NCBI GenBank assembly: GCA_005786805.1 | Contig: SYCV01000064.1 | Coordinates: 1 to 42,859, forward strand | Source of the DNA: Planctomycetia bacterium | GTDB taxonomy: Bacteria > Planctomycetota > Planctomycetia > Gemmatales > Gemmataceae | Length of the DNA: 42,859 nucleotides | Direction: 5' to 3' | Translations under genes and position numbers: made by a program | Shown: positions 26,656-35,075 of the stretch, piece by piece | Numbering within the stretch: the first letter of the stretch is position 1 | Layout: each line of letters opens with the position of its first letter | The notes under the pieces: model-generated | Seen by the model: only the letters and a program-made list of their open reading frames with translations | What the model was told of the DNA's origin: nothing | Database searches by the model: none

Positions 26656-26880
26656 ATGGCTTTGTTTGAATTTAGCTGTACAAAATGCGATCATGAGTTT
26701 GAGCAATTGATATTTCAGGGAGAAAGCCCCGTATGCCCAAGTTGCAAAGGTACAAAACTCATTAAAAAATGGTCTTTGCCGTCCAAACCAGGAAGTAATG
26801 ATAAAAATGGATTTTGTGACACAAATTTACCTCCATGTAATCCTAACTGTTGCAAAATACCCTCCAATATACGAAAATGA
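26656..26880 (+). CDS. FmdB-type zinc ribbon protein
   Basis: This 74-residue protein starts MALFEFSCTKCDHEFEQL with a zinc ribbon built from CTKC (residues 8-11) and CPSC (near 27-30), the FmdB/CxxC regulatory family pattern of one ribbon in about 40 residues. After it comes a Cys-rich tail with five more Cys (FCDTNLPPCNPNCCKIP), which is more than the family usually has. The function in this family is mostly unknown; it is named after a putative regulator of formamidase genes. AAGGAG is 6 nt before the ATG, a strong ribosome site. It sits between the rhomboid gene and ptsP. Confidence 0.85.
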   Translation: MALFEFSCTKCDHEFEQLIFQGESPVCPSCKGTKLIKKWSLPSKPGSNDKNGFCDTNLPPCNPNCCKIPSNIRK

Positions 26881-26965
26881 ATTATGGGTTTACTTTAAAC
26901 CTTAATTAACCATATCTCTCCCGGTTTCTCTGGAATCCATTCCGGAGTCAAAGGGAGTTTTATAA

Positions 26966-29272
26966 ATGAATTTAAAAATCAGTGATTTACCTTTAAAGGA
27001 TGAAATGCCCCGCGACATTACTGACCAAGAAGATCCGCTTCTGCTTACATTGGAGGAAACTAGCAAACTTGTCGCCCACACCCGGGACCCGGCTGAAACA
27101 TTGGAAAATATAGTAGAACTTATTTCAAATCGTTTCAAAGCTGATGTTTGCTCTGTTTACTTCCTTGAAAGCTCTGGAACAGAATTGGTTTTAGGGGCAA
27201 CCGTCGGACTCAGGAAAGATTCCATAGGAAAAGTTAAATTAAAAACCACCGAAGGGCTGGTCGGCCTGGTAGCTGAAACCCTACGCCCCGTTATGGTCGC
27301 AAATGCATTTTCCCATCCACGGTTCAAATACATCCCAGAAGCTGGGGAAGACCCTTTCCTCTCATTTCTAGGTGTTCCATTGGTGAAAGCGGGCGGATTG
27401 GTTGGCGTAATAGTCATTCAAACAGAAGAGCCCAGGAGTTTTTCCATCAATGAAATTAGAACATTGGTCACCGTGGCTGCTCAACTTACCACAGTTGCCT
27501 CAGATGCAAGACTTCTATCACAGTTAACCGCAGCAACTCATGAACCATTTCAACCAAGCGAAAACTTCCTCATAAACCATGAATTGCATTCCCGCCTATT
27601 AAGCCCGGGTATCGGGGTTGGTAGAACATATTCCATCGACAGCCTTGAAGAATGGCGCGCATCAACAACCTTTAAATCCGCAGGGATTGAGGTCGAAAAA
27701 GAGCGCATGGAAAAAGCAATCAGCCTCGCAAAGGAGGAATTGTCAGCAATGAGTGTGAGAATTGCTCACCTTGTTGGACAAGACCATGGAGCGATTCTGG
27801 ATGCCCAGCTCATGATCCTGCAAGACCGTACCATTGAAAAAGATCTGGTGACCTGCTTGACCGAGGGAATGAGCTCCGAAACCGCATTGATTTCAACATT
27901 GGATAAATACCTGGCAGCTTTCCAGAAAATAAAAACCCCTTTCTTTCAGGAACGAATCTACGATATCAAGGATGTTTTCCTGCGTATATTGTGGAATCTC
28001 AGGCCACAAAAATCAAATGGCGGCACATCCCAGGATCGAATCATTCTGGTTTGCAAAGAAGCCTCGGTGATGGAATTATTCGCGGTAAGCCCGGAAAAAC
28101 TCGCTGGAGTCATTGTTGAAAAAGGTGGTCCTGAGTGCCATGCCGCTATTCTTGCAAGGGCTCTGGGCATCCCCATGATGCAAATAAGTGATAGATTTCA
28201 AGATTTATTGATTCCAGGAAAAGTTGTTTTAATTGATGGACCAAACCAATCAATCTGCCTTAACCCCAATGAAACCAGAATTCAAAAGTTAAATGAATCT
28301 TTTGTGCTGTCTGACCCCGTATATTCAACACTTCCAAAATCTGAAAAAACGCCATCAGTTTTTGTTAATATCAACCTACTTTGGGAAGTTCCAACGGCTC
28401 TTCATCTTGGTGCCGAGGGAGTGGGGCTTTTTCGCAGCGAATTCATGCTTCTTGCCAGGCGAACCATCCCCACGGAGGAAGAACAATTTGCCATTTATTC
28501 AAAGCTGCTGAAAAACATGAATGGCAAACATACCACAATTCGAACATTTGATCTCCGCCCAGACAAGCTTGCATCATTTTCCGACATAGGTGGAACCGCA
28601 TCGCGTGCCTATGATTGGCGCAAAGTCTTGGACTCACCCCCACTGCAAAAACTCTTTTATGAACAAGTCCGAGCCATCATGCGCGCGGGGGTCGAGGGAA
28701 AGCCGAAAATTCTTATACCATTGGTGGCATCCACCGAGACTCTCGAATTTGTTATGCAAACATTGCAGGATGCACGAGAGTCACTGTCTCAAGAGAAGCT
28801 GGATCATAATCCTGAAATTCCACTTGGACTGATGGTGGAAACCGCGGCCTCAATCCCGATGATGCCATTTTGGGCGGACAAGGCGGATTTCTTCGCCTTG
28901 GGAACAAATGATTTATTTGCATCCGTTCTAGGTTTAGACCGCAATGAAGAATCAGGATCTTCGCAATGTGATCATTGTCACCCTGGGTTCCTAAAAATCT
29001 TATCTTCAGCGATTGATCACGCTCACAATAGTGGCAAACCAATAACTGTGTGCGGCGAATTAGCATCAGACCCTTTGGGGGCGACTTTTCTTGCAAGCCA
29101 AAATGTGACAGCGATAAGCGTTTCAGTCCAAAGGTTGCACTCAATTTCAAGGGTTTTGAGTAGCGTGAATCAATCCCAGCTAAACGATTTTCGCGCCAAA
29201 TTCCTCAAACTAAACAAAGCATCAGAAGTTCGAGAATTACTTTTAAATGCTATTAAACCAAACATAAAATGA
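26966..29272 (+). CDS. ptsP: GAF-domain phosphoenolpyruvate-protein phosphotransferase (EI-Ntr type)
   Basis: This 768-residue cytosolic enzyme accepts phosphate from PEP and passes it to an HPr-like protein. A GAF sensor domain occupies about residues 30-185 (LENIVELISNRFKADVCSVYF, in parts LENIVELISNRF and KADVCSVYFLES). The EI part starts near 205 (GIGVGRTYSID). The swivel-domain His is in GGPECHAAILARALGIPM (near residue 392). The PEP-binding barrel shows LFRSEFMLLAR, TFDLRPDKL, PLVASTETLEF, GLMVETAASIP, FFALGTNDL and the catalytic Cys in VCGELASDPLGATFL. AAAGGGAG lies about 9 nt before the ATG. EI-Ntr usually feeds NPr and EIIA-Ntr to link carbon and nitrogen status; neither partner is in the window. 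The sequence around the active His (GPECH) differs from the common GRTSH. Confidence 0.95.
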   Translation: MNLKISDLPLKDEMPRDITDQEDPLLLTLEETSKLVAHTRDPAETLENIVELISNRFKADVCSVYFLESSGTELVLGATVGLRKDSIGKVKLKTTEGLVGLVAETLRPVMVANAFSHPRFKYIPEAGEDPFLSFLGVPLVKAGGLVGVIVIQTEEPRSFSINEIRTLVTVAAQLTTVASDARLLSQLTAATHEPFQPSENFLINHELHSRLLSPGIGVGRTYSIDSLEEWRASTTFKSAGIEVEKERMEKAISLAKEELSAMSVRIAHLVGQDHGAILDAQLMILQDRTIEKDLVTCLTEGMSSETALISTLDKYLAAFQKIKTPFFQERIYDIKDVFLRILWNLRPQKSNGGTSQDRIILVCKEASVMELFAVSPEKLAGVIVEKGGPECHAAILARALGIPMMQISDRFQDLLIPGKVVLIDGPNQSICLNPNETRIQKLNESFVLSDPVYSTLPKSEKTPSVFVNINLLWEVPTALHLGAEGVGLFRSEFMLLARRTIPTEEEQFAIYSKLLKNMNGKHTTIRTFDLRPDKLASFSDIGGTASRAYDWRKVLDSPPLQKLFYEQVRAIMRAGVEGKPKILIPLVASTETLEFVMQTLQDARESLSQEKLDHNPEIPLGLMVETAASIPMMPFWADKADFFALGTNDLFASVLGLDRNEESGSSQCDHCHPGFLKILSSAIDHAHNSGKPITVCGELASDPLGATFLASQNVTAISVSVQRLHSISRVLSSVNQSQLNDFRAKFLKLNKASEVRELLLNAIKPNIK

Positions 29273-29324
29273 GATAATTTTTAATCAAACAGCAAAGTGA
29301 TAAAATTAAAATTTGTAGGATAAA

Positions 29325-29408
29325 TGCCGAAGAGAGGATTTGAACCTCCACTCCCTTGCGAGAACTAGCTCCTGAAGCTAGCGCGTCTGCCAGTTTCGCC
29401 ACTTCGGC
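29325..29408 (-). tRNA. tRNA-Leu, anticodon CAG
   Basis: Read on the minus strand, the 84-nt gene has acceptor arms GCCGAAG and CTTCGGC with discriminator A. The D-arm begins TGGCGAAACTGGCAGACGC, the anticodon stem is CTAGC/GCTAG around loop TTCAGGA (anticodon CAG), a long variable arm is present as expected for class II tRNA-Leu, and the T arm is GGAGG-TTCAAAT-CCTCT. CCA is not encoded. It decodes CUG. It lies between the convergent ptsP stop and the glycosyltransferase gene. Confidence 0.97.
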
Positions 29409-29418
29409 ATGCAATACA

Positions 29419-29446
29419 ATCCTAAGGCAAGAAACTTCAGCGTCAA
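29419..29446 (-). promoter_or_regulatory. Candidate promoter of the tRNA-Leu gene
   Basis: On the minus strand TTGACG (29446-29441) and TAGGAT (29424-29419) are spaced by 16 bp. The -10 hexamer is 10 bp before the tRNA 5' end, leaving room for a very short leader. It lies directly after the glycosyltransferase gene stop. Confidence 0.55.
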
Positions 29447-29460
29447 GTGATTGCGGATAA

Positions 29461-30363
29461 TTATTCAACAATAAATTTTCCGGCTGCACCATCGGAACCA
29501 GGTAAATCATTATTATTTGCGGTCAGTTTCTCATCTGCTGTGCCTGATTTGATAAATTTAGGATTTGATAACAAATTTAAAAAGTCAGAAAAAAAACAAT
29601 TATCCCCCCTGTCCGGAATGGAAACTTTTGAAGATTCAGGCCAGGATTGTTCAGGGTAGAAAATAAGACCTAGAAAATTCGCCTTAGCTAATATCTCAAC
29701 ATGAATAAAATTACCCTTTGAATCAAGTTTACAATCACGCAGGAAATTTCCCCGATAAACCCTCACTGGAAAAAATGGGTCGACATACCGAACTCCAAAA
29801 ACAAACCAAAATACCCAGTTTTGAAAACGACTTAAAATAGAATTTGGGCCTGATATATTTTCAATGGGCAGGCACAAGAAAAACCTACCTAAGACCCCCT
29901 TGCATAATGAAAAAGCCTTGAGTGCAAAAGGATAATTATCCAGCTCCCTAACCGCACCAGCTAAATGGGCATTGGAAATATTTCCCATCATGATTTTAAG
30001 AATGGTTGCCTGGCAATACTTGGCTTGGCATGGGGCCACGACCAAAACATCATGATTAGTTTGCTCAATTGCAAATTTTAAGGCATCGCCCTCATACTCC
30101 AAGGAAGTTTCTAGCAATTTAAAAGCTTCAACTGGAATTTTCGAGGAGGATTTCTCGATTATATCTTTCAATTCGGGATTTTGCGATTCAATTACCCCAC
30201 TTCCAAAAACCAAAACTACAATCTCGACTTTGTTTTGAAAAGTGGAGATGAAATCAATCCACTTTTTCAAGCCTGCTTTCAAAAAGGCGAGATTATCCTT
30301 CCTTGTGAATAATAGAAAGCTAATGGATGAATCAGACAAAGGTGCGACTAAAAACTCTTTCAT
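29461..30363 (-). CDS. GT2-like glycosyltransferase, active site degenerate
   Basis: This 300-residue protein has the outline of a GT-A family 2 (DPM1/DolP-mannosyl type) transferase. It has an N-terminal alternating beta-alpha part (ISFLLFTRKDNLAF, VEIVVLVFGSG, EGDALKFAIEQ), a central strand NHDVLVVAPCQAKY, a hydrophobic amphipathic region near residue 180-205 (WVFWFVFGVRYVDPFFPVRVYRG), and GNFIHVEILAKANFLG. In active members the central strand is followed by a DxD/D-A-D metal motif; here it reads APCQAKY, so no DxD is seen. It may bind rather than transfer, or it may use another residue. The start is the ATG at 30363; a TTG four codons earlier is possible. The gene begins 20 bp after the GT39-type gene and probably shares its transcript. 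Confidence 0.65.
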   Translation of the reverse strand: MKEFLVAPLSDSSISFLLFTRKDNLAFLKAGLKKWIDFISTFQNKVEIVVLVFGSGVIESQNPELKDIIEKSSSKIPVEAFKLLETSLEYEGDALKFAIEQTNHDVLVVAPCQAKYCQATILKIMMGNISNAHLAGAVRELDNYPFALKAFSLCKGVLGRFFLCLPIENISGPNSILSRFQNWVFWFVFGVRYVDPFFPVRVYRGNFLRDCKLDSKGNFIHVEILAKANFLGLIFYPEQSWPESSKVSIPDRGDNCFFSDFLNLLSNPKFIKSGTADEKLTANNNDLPGSDGAAGKFIVE

Positions 30364-30383
30364 TAAAACTTTCAAAGGAATTA

Positions 30384-31970
30384 TCAGGAATCATTCTGGG
30401 ATTTTAATTCAATGAAAACAAATGGCCTACTAAAGCCTTTGGTTAACTGACTATTTTTTGAATATAGGACATTAAGTTTATGATCAGGGAATTTTCCTGA
30501 AATTTCTTCAATATTTTCTGGATAGGTGAGCAAAAAAGCTTGTTTTTTTAAATTAATTGACTTCTCCAAATTTTCCCAGCCAACTATAGTCTCCAATGGT
30601 TTTCCAATATGAAAAGCCAATGCATGGGACTCCATGTTAAAAAACAGTATGTTATCGAAGGTGCTATTTCGTATGAATTTCGCCGCCGACTTCATTTCCC
30701 GCATTGGTTCATACTTGGGAAGGTAAAAATCGACATACCATACCCAACTCACTGAACTTACAAAAAGTATGCCTGCCAATGATTTATAAAAAGTCCTAGT
30801 TGATAAAAGTTTAGAGAAAAAACTGAGCTTAATAAAATCGGAAAGAACCACGGAAAGAAAAATGGCCGCTCCCGGATATGCGGGAAGAAGGTAGTCTGCC
30901 CGTTTATAACTCACCAATGACAGGACAAGAAACATTGAAAAAAACCAAATCAAGCCAAACCAATGAATTGATGAAAGTTTGAACCGAGAGGAAAAAAAAA
31001 CTGCTAAAGCAGAAAAATAAAAAAGCGGCGACCAAGGAACAAAATCTACAAAAAACTGATACACATAAAACCAAACAGGATGAGACCTCAAAGCCCCATC
31101 ACCCAAAGCCCTAACCCAATGATGATACCCAAAAAAAACATCGTAAAACCTTCCACCGCTTTCCTCGTTGACCATGTAAAAATAAAGACCTGATAGTAAC
31201 ACAACGCATAATAATCCCGGTACCAAATGATAATCGATTACAAGTTTCTTGAATAACAACAATCGTTTAGGAAAGGAATTGGTTGCATTATCACAAAAAA
31301 TCAAAAATAAAAACCAAAAGAAAAACAAAGGCAAAATGAGAACAAAAGCCGGCAAGCCTTTCATTAATACCACTATCAACATCGCAATATAAGTGATCAA
31401 GAGAAAAACTGATTTAGCCCACCCCTGTGTTTTGCCTGACTCATAAAATGAAAGTATGGAACTAGTGGTAAAAAATGCCAAAGTCATATCAATACGGCCA
31501 ATCCTAGCCAGCCAACCAAAGTGAATACAAGTGATCAAAATACATGCCCCAAGCACTCCCGCGTAAAAATCATAGTTTTTCCAAAGAAAAACTAATAATA
31601 AAATTATAATTCCAGTTGCAGAAAGGGCTGATGGTAGGCGAACTGAAACAGAATCCGCATTTGTTCCCCGAAGACTGGAGATTCCCGCGACCAACCAATA
31701 ATAAAGCGGTGGTTTTTGAAGATCTTCAGAACCATCGTAAATCCTGGGCAACATCGTGCCTGTGCCCTCTAGTATGCTATTTGCATTCATCGCGGCACGA
31801 GCCTCATGACTGCTCCAAAAATCTCGATTTGCTAAATGGTGAAAGAAAGAAAAATAAACAGATAAAACAAAAACAGATATGACAACAATAACCCAATATG
31901 ATTTAGGAACATTAACGGACGGATATTGGTTGTTTTTGCAAATCAATAAATGAGTATCTTGCGAGGCCAT
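30384..31970 (-). CDS. GT39/ArnT-like polyprenyl-phosphate-sugar transferase
   Basis: This is a multi-span membrane glycosyltransferase of 528 residues with about 11-12 helices. The first periplasmic loop carries the family acidic signature in a variant form (WSSHEARAAMNANSILEG near residue 52; relatives have DEAR or DExR) followed by LQKPPLYYWL, and VRLPSALSATG continues the PMT_2 pattern. Members move a sugar from a lipid carrier to lipid A, protein or another acceptor on the outer face of the membrane. The soluble end (about 400-528) is a small alpha/beta domain. It lies 6 bp after the ABC exporter stop and 20 bp before the GT2-like gene, which suggests a shared role in an envelope glycolipid; the acceptor is unknown. 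Confidence 0.85.
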   Translation of the reverse strand: MASQDTHLLICKNNQYPSVNVPKSYWVIVVISVFVLSVYFSFFHHLANRDFWSSHEARAAMNANSILEGTGTMLPRIYDGSEDLQKPPLYYWLVAGISSLRGTNADSVSVRLPSALSATGIIILLLVFLWKNYDFYAGVLGACILITCIHFGWLARIGRIDMTLAFFTTSSILSFYESGKTQGWAKSVFLLITYIAMLIVVLMKGLPAFVLILPLFFFWFLFLIFCDNATNSFPKRLLLFKKLVIDYHLVPGLLCVVLLSGLYFYMVNEESGGRFYDVFFGYHHWVRALGDGALRSHPVWFYVYQFFVDFVPWSPLFYFSALAVFFSSRFKLSSIHWFGLIWFFSMFLVLSLVSYKRADYLLPAYPGAAIFLSVVLSDFIKLSFFSKLLSTRTFYKSLAGILFVSSVSWVWYVDFYLPKYEPMREMKSAAKFIRNSTFDNILFFNMESHALAFHIGKPLETIVGWENLEKSINLKKQAFLLTYPENIEEISGKFPDHKLNVLYSKNSQLTKGFSRPFVFIELKSQNDS

Positions 31971-31976
31971 TTTTTA

Positions 31977-34067
31977 TCAGGCGGATAGCCTTTTTCCATG
32001 GACTTCAAACATTCTCTGGTAAGGCACGCAACTAGCTATCAATTCCTTATGTGTTCCCACGGCAGCGATAACTCCAGCGTCAAGAACCACAATCCTCGAT
32101 GCAATTTCCAAAGTATGCAATCTATGGGTAATAACAAATGATGTCCGTCCCTTTAAAAAATCCCTCATGACTTTGTGAATCAAAGCTTCACTTTCAGGAT
32201 CTGACTGGCTGGTAAATTCATCCAGAATGATGATTGCAGGGTCACGCAAAATAGCACGAGCTAGAGCTATTCTTTGTTTTTGTCCCCCTGACAATTTATT
32301 CCCAGATTCCCCGGTGACTGTCTCATAACCCTTGGGAAGACTTACTATAAAATCGTGGGCAAACGCTTTTTTAGCCGCATTCTCAATTGCAGTCTTTGTT
32401 GCACCCCGAGTTCCGTAGGCTATGTTGTTATAAATTGTGTCATCAAAAATGACCGTCTCTTGGGTAACGACACTGATTTTTTTTCTCAGACTACGAAGAT
32501 TTATATTCCGCAGGTCTTCACCGCCTAGAAAGATAGTACCATGATCAGGATCATAAAATCTGGGTATCATTCCCATCAAAGTGCTTTTTCCTGAACCATT
32601 ATGGCCTAAAATCGCAATCGTCTCACCTTCAAAAACTGATAGATTTATATTCGAAACAATAGGTCTACCAGGATCATAACTAAAACATACACCTTTGAAA
32701 TCGAGTATTGGGCCGCCCGTACCGGAAAGGCTGGCTGGCTTTTGTTCACTAACGGAACGATAATCCAAAACTAATCCATTTTCAGTTTTGAGAAGTTTCG
32801 GCCCATCACTGTTGGCATTTACTCGAGGTTGTTTATCCATGAAAAAGAAAATACGATCTGATGCGGCACAACCTGATTGGATTTTTGTGAAGACGCTGGA
32901 AAGTTTTCGCACCGGGTCTGCAATTGCCGCCAATAACACATAAAGCTGCAACAAACTTTCGGGTTCTATGGGATGCTGACTCATTCGCATACCAAAGAGC
33001 ATTGTTTCATGCTTCAAAACCAGGAATGACCCCGCCAGCAATGCACCAACAACAGCGGCGACACCAAGTAACTCAATGATCGGCCCGGCACAAGCGTCGA
33101 TATTAACGACTGTCATTGATTTCAAATAATAATCATAGGTCGCAGCTCTGAAACGCCTGCGTTCATAAGGTTCCATTGTGTATGACTTCACCAATTTTAT
33201 ACCCTGGAAAGTCTCCTGGAGAATTTTGTAGATGCTGGACATCCTTTCAAGCAGTCTTCTGGTAGCCTGCTTCATCATCCTGCCAATTTTCCCAAGAATA
33301 AAAGCAGCCACAGGAACTAAAACTAAAAACAAAAGTGTCAATTGCCAGCTGATACAGGCAGCGAATATCACACAACTTATGGCACGCAATGGTTCAGCGA
33401 TCACTTTGCCAAACAGTGTTTTCAATCCGGCGCCAACGGATTCCATATCGTTTGTAAAACGAGCCATCAACTCGCTGGTACCCTGTTCTCCAAACTGATC
33501 AACATCAAGGTGAACAACATTCCTGTAAAATCTATTCCTCATATCATAGAGCGAAAGATTCACTACACTCCCAACAAGAGACTCCTGAAAAAACTCAAAA
33601 ATACATTTGATAAAAACCCCAATCATCACAAAACCCAACACATAGGAAAGAGTCGTGAAGCTGTCGCGAGGCAGATATGCGTATATATATTTGTGTGCGA
33701 TCAGATACCAATCCATTTGCTTTCGCGCATAAACCAACTTACTTTCAACCTTTACAAGCGCGTGTGTGTGTTCCCTTCGCTGCTGTTCCACAAACTTGTT
33801 CAAAGCAAGCTTATCCAACTCTTTTGATTTCTCATTCAAGGCATCATAAACCGTTTCGATCTGCTCTATTTCGCGGTTGCAATTAGCGATGCAGGAATCC
33901 ACCCACTCATGAGGACTTTGGTCATTATTTAAAAGTTTTAAAACAGGGTAAATGGAAGTAAAATTGAGGCCCCAAAGTATGGCTGCAAAAACAGCACATA
34001 CAATCGATATCACCAATCTAATTCTGTAGGGCCAAGCATATCTTAATGCTCTTAAAAAATTCTTCAT
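31977..34067 (-). CDS. ABC exporter (MsbA/lipid-flippase type) with coiled-coil ectodomain insertion
   Basis: This half-transporter of 696 residues has an N-terminal six-helix domain and a C-terminal nucleotide-binding domain with Walker A ILGHNGSGKST (near residue 490), Q-loop VVTQETVIFDD, signature LSGGQKQRIALARAIL, Walker B IIILDEFTSQSD and the switch His in VITHRLHTLE. Between helix 1 (about 15-37) and helix 2 (about 145-165) lie about 100 residues with two Cys (CIANCNREIE) and a long heptad-like helix (ALNEKSKELDKLALNKF then VEQQRREHTHALVK). This is an extra ectodomain; MsbA (about 580 residues) lacks it. It homodimerises in the family. Neighbours are two glycosyltransferase genes, so export of a lipid-linked glycan or lipid is likely. 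No ribosome site is clear at the ATG. Confidence 0.92.
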   Translation of the reverse strand: MKNFLRALRYAWPYRIRLVISIVCAVFAAILWGLNFTSIYPVLKLLNNDQSPHEWVDSCIANCNREIEQIETVYDALNEKSKELDKLALNKFVEQQRREHTHALVKVESKLVYARKQMDWYLIAHKYIYAYLPRDSFTTLSYVLGFVMIGVFIKCIFEFFQESLVGSVVNLSLYDMRNRFYRNVVHLDVDQFGEQGTSELMARFTNDMESVGAGLKTLFGKVIAEPLRAISCVIFAACISWQLTLLFLVLVPVAAFILGKIGRMMKQATRRLLERMSSIYKILQETFQGIKLVKSYTMEPYERRRFRAATYDYYLKSMTVVNIDACAGPIIELLGVAAVVGALLAGSFLVLKHETMLFGMRMSQHPIEPESLLQLYVLLAAIADPVRKLSSVFTKIQSGCAASDRIFFFMDKQPRVNANSDGPKLLKTENGLVLDYRSVSEQKPASLSGTGGPILDFKGVCFSYDPGRPIVSNINLSVFEGETIAILGHNGSGKSTLMGMIPRFYDPDHGTIFLGGEDLRNINLRSLRKKISVVTQETVIFDDTIYNNIAYGTRGATKTAIENAAKKAFAHDFIVSLPKGYETVTGESGNKLSGGQKQRIALARAILRDPAIIILDEFTSQSDPESEALIHKVMRDFLKGRTSFVITHRLHTLEIASRIVVLDAGVIAAVGTHKELIASCVPYQRMFEVHGKRLSA

Positions 34068-34380
34068 GAAAAGACCGATCCTTGGTCAAAAGCTAATTTG
34101 GTACTGTTTCGCACAAGGTTTAAGTAGCAAAAAAGCATTAAAATTGACAAGAGAAGTTAATAATTCGAATTTTTTATTAAAACCCCACACCATAAAAAAG
34201 CATCAAGAAATTCGAGCTAATCGTTAAAATAAGCATATTTTGCAAAACTATACAAAATTAACTCAAAGCAACCAAAAACCCTAAACTATTTATATTTTAC
34301 AATTTGACAGCCCAAGGGTTAATTGTTTACATTCGACTGGTTATTGTTTTGAATGACTTTTTGATGAATGAGTGAATATT
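34068..34380. other. Divergent intergenic region between ABC exporter and MarR genes
   Basis: This AT-rich stretch of about 310 bp has no supported ORF. It must hold the promoters of both the exporter run (minus) and the MarR gene (plus). I could find one decent plus-strand promoter (separate entry) and no strong palindrome of the usual MarR operator type. Confidence 0.5.
34304..34333 (+). promoter_or_regulatory. Candidate promoter of the MarR gene
   Basis: TTGACA (34304-34309) and TACATT (34328-34333) are spaced by 18 bp. The transcript would start about 40 nt before the ATG at 34381. The -35 is perfect and the -10 matches four of six bases. Confidence 0.45.
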
Positions 34381-34863
34381 ATGGTTTATCAATCAAATTC
34401 GAGACCATTGGGAAGCTTGGCACAGCAAATAGTTGACTTGAATAATCAAATCAGCCTCGCCCAGCCTAGATCCAAAAGAAAAAACAAAGGCTTGAAAGAA
34501 ATGGAATTCCTGACCCTTTGTCATCTAAGAAATAAAGATTTGATGAATGTAGGCGACATACAAAAGCTGCTAGGTGTACTTCCCGCACAAATGTCGAGAA
34601 TAATAAGATCACTTGAAAACCGGGATATCGCTCTCATTTCCTGCAGCATCAACCCTCTCGATAAACGTAAAATTGATGTGATTTTGACAGATGCTGGCAA
34701 CAAGGCCTTTGAAAGTCACCAAACAACTCGAGTCAGTTTTGTTCAGGAATTATTACTTAAATTAAATGACGAAGAAATCGACGATTTAAAAAAACTCGTT
34801 GACCGCCTTACTGATTTAATCGCAGAAAGTTCGAAAATTCAAGAAAACTATTCAACTGTTTAA
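34381..34863 (+). CDS. MarR-family transcriptional regulator
   Basis: This dimeric winged-helix DNA-binding protein has 160 residues. The core helices and wing are visible: FLTLCHLRNKDLMNVGDIQKLLGV, the recognition helix LPAQMSRIIRSLENRDIALI, and the wing DKRKIDVILTDAG. The dimer helices flank this, at the N-terminus (PLGSLAQQIVDLNNQIS) and C-terminus (NDEEIDDLKKLVDRLTDLI). The ATG at 34381 is chosen; a GTG three codons earlier is possible. The gene is divergent from the ABC exporter run, so control of that run in response to a ligand is a fair guess, and autoregulation is usual in the family. Confidence 0.9.
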   Translation: MVYQSNSRPLGSLAQQIVDLNNQISLAQPRSKRKNKGLKEMEFLTLCHLRNKDLMNVGDIQKLLGVLPAQMSRIIRSLENRDIALISCSINPLDKRKIDVILTDAGNKAFESHQTTRVSFVQELLLKLNDEEIDDLKKLVDRLTDLIAESSKIQENYSTV

Positions 34864-34977
34864 CACCTTTATTTAAGCGTTAGACAAACAATCCATCGAA
34901 TTTTTTAAATAATTTTTGATTACTGGCTAATTTTAAGTTTACATCTTCCGATAAGTCATGCATTTTATAGGATAGAA

Positions 34978-34993
34978 ATCACTCTGGAGTGAT
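34978..34993. promoter_or_regulatory. Perfect 7-bp inverted repeat downstream of the MarR gene
   Basis: ATCACTC and GAGTGAT flank a 2-bp centre (TG). The site lies 115 bp past the MarR stop and 83 bp before the small membrane gene at 35076. ACATATATGT (35013-35022), a second palindrome, follows. The layout suits a homodimer operator, possibly for the MarR protein itself. Confidence 0.4.
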
Positions 34994-35075
34994 AGTTAGG
35001 TTATCTTCACTCACATATATGTCGATTAATGTGTGTAAGAACTCAAGAAATTAGTGGTATCGAAGGGGTTTCTCC

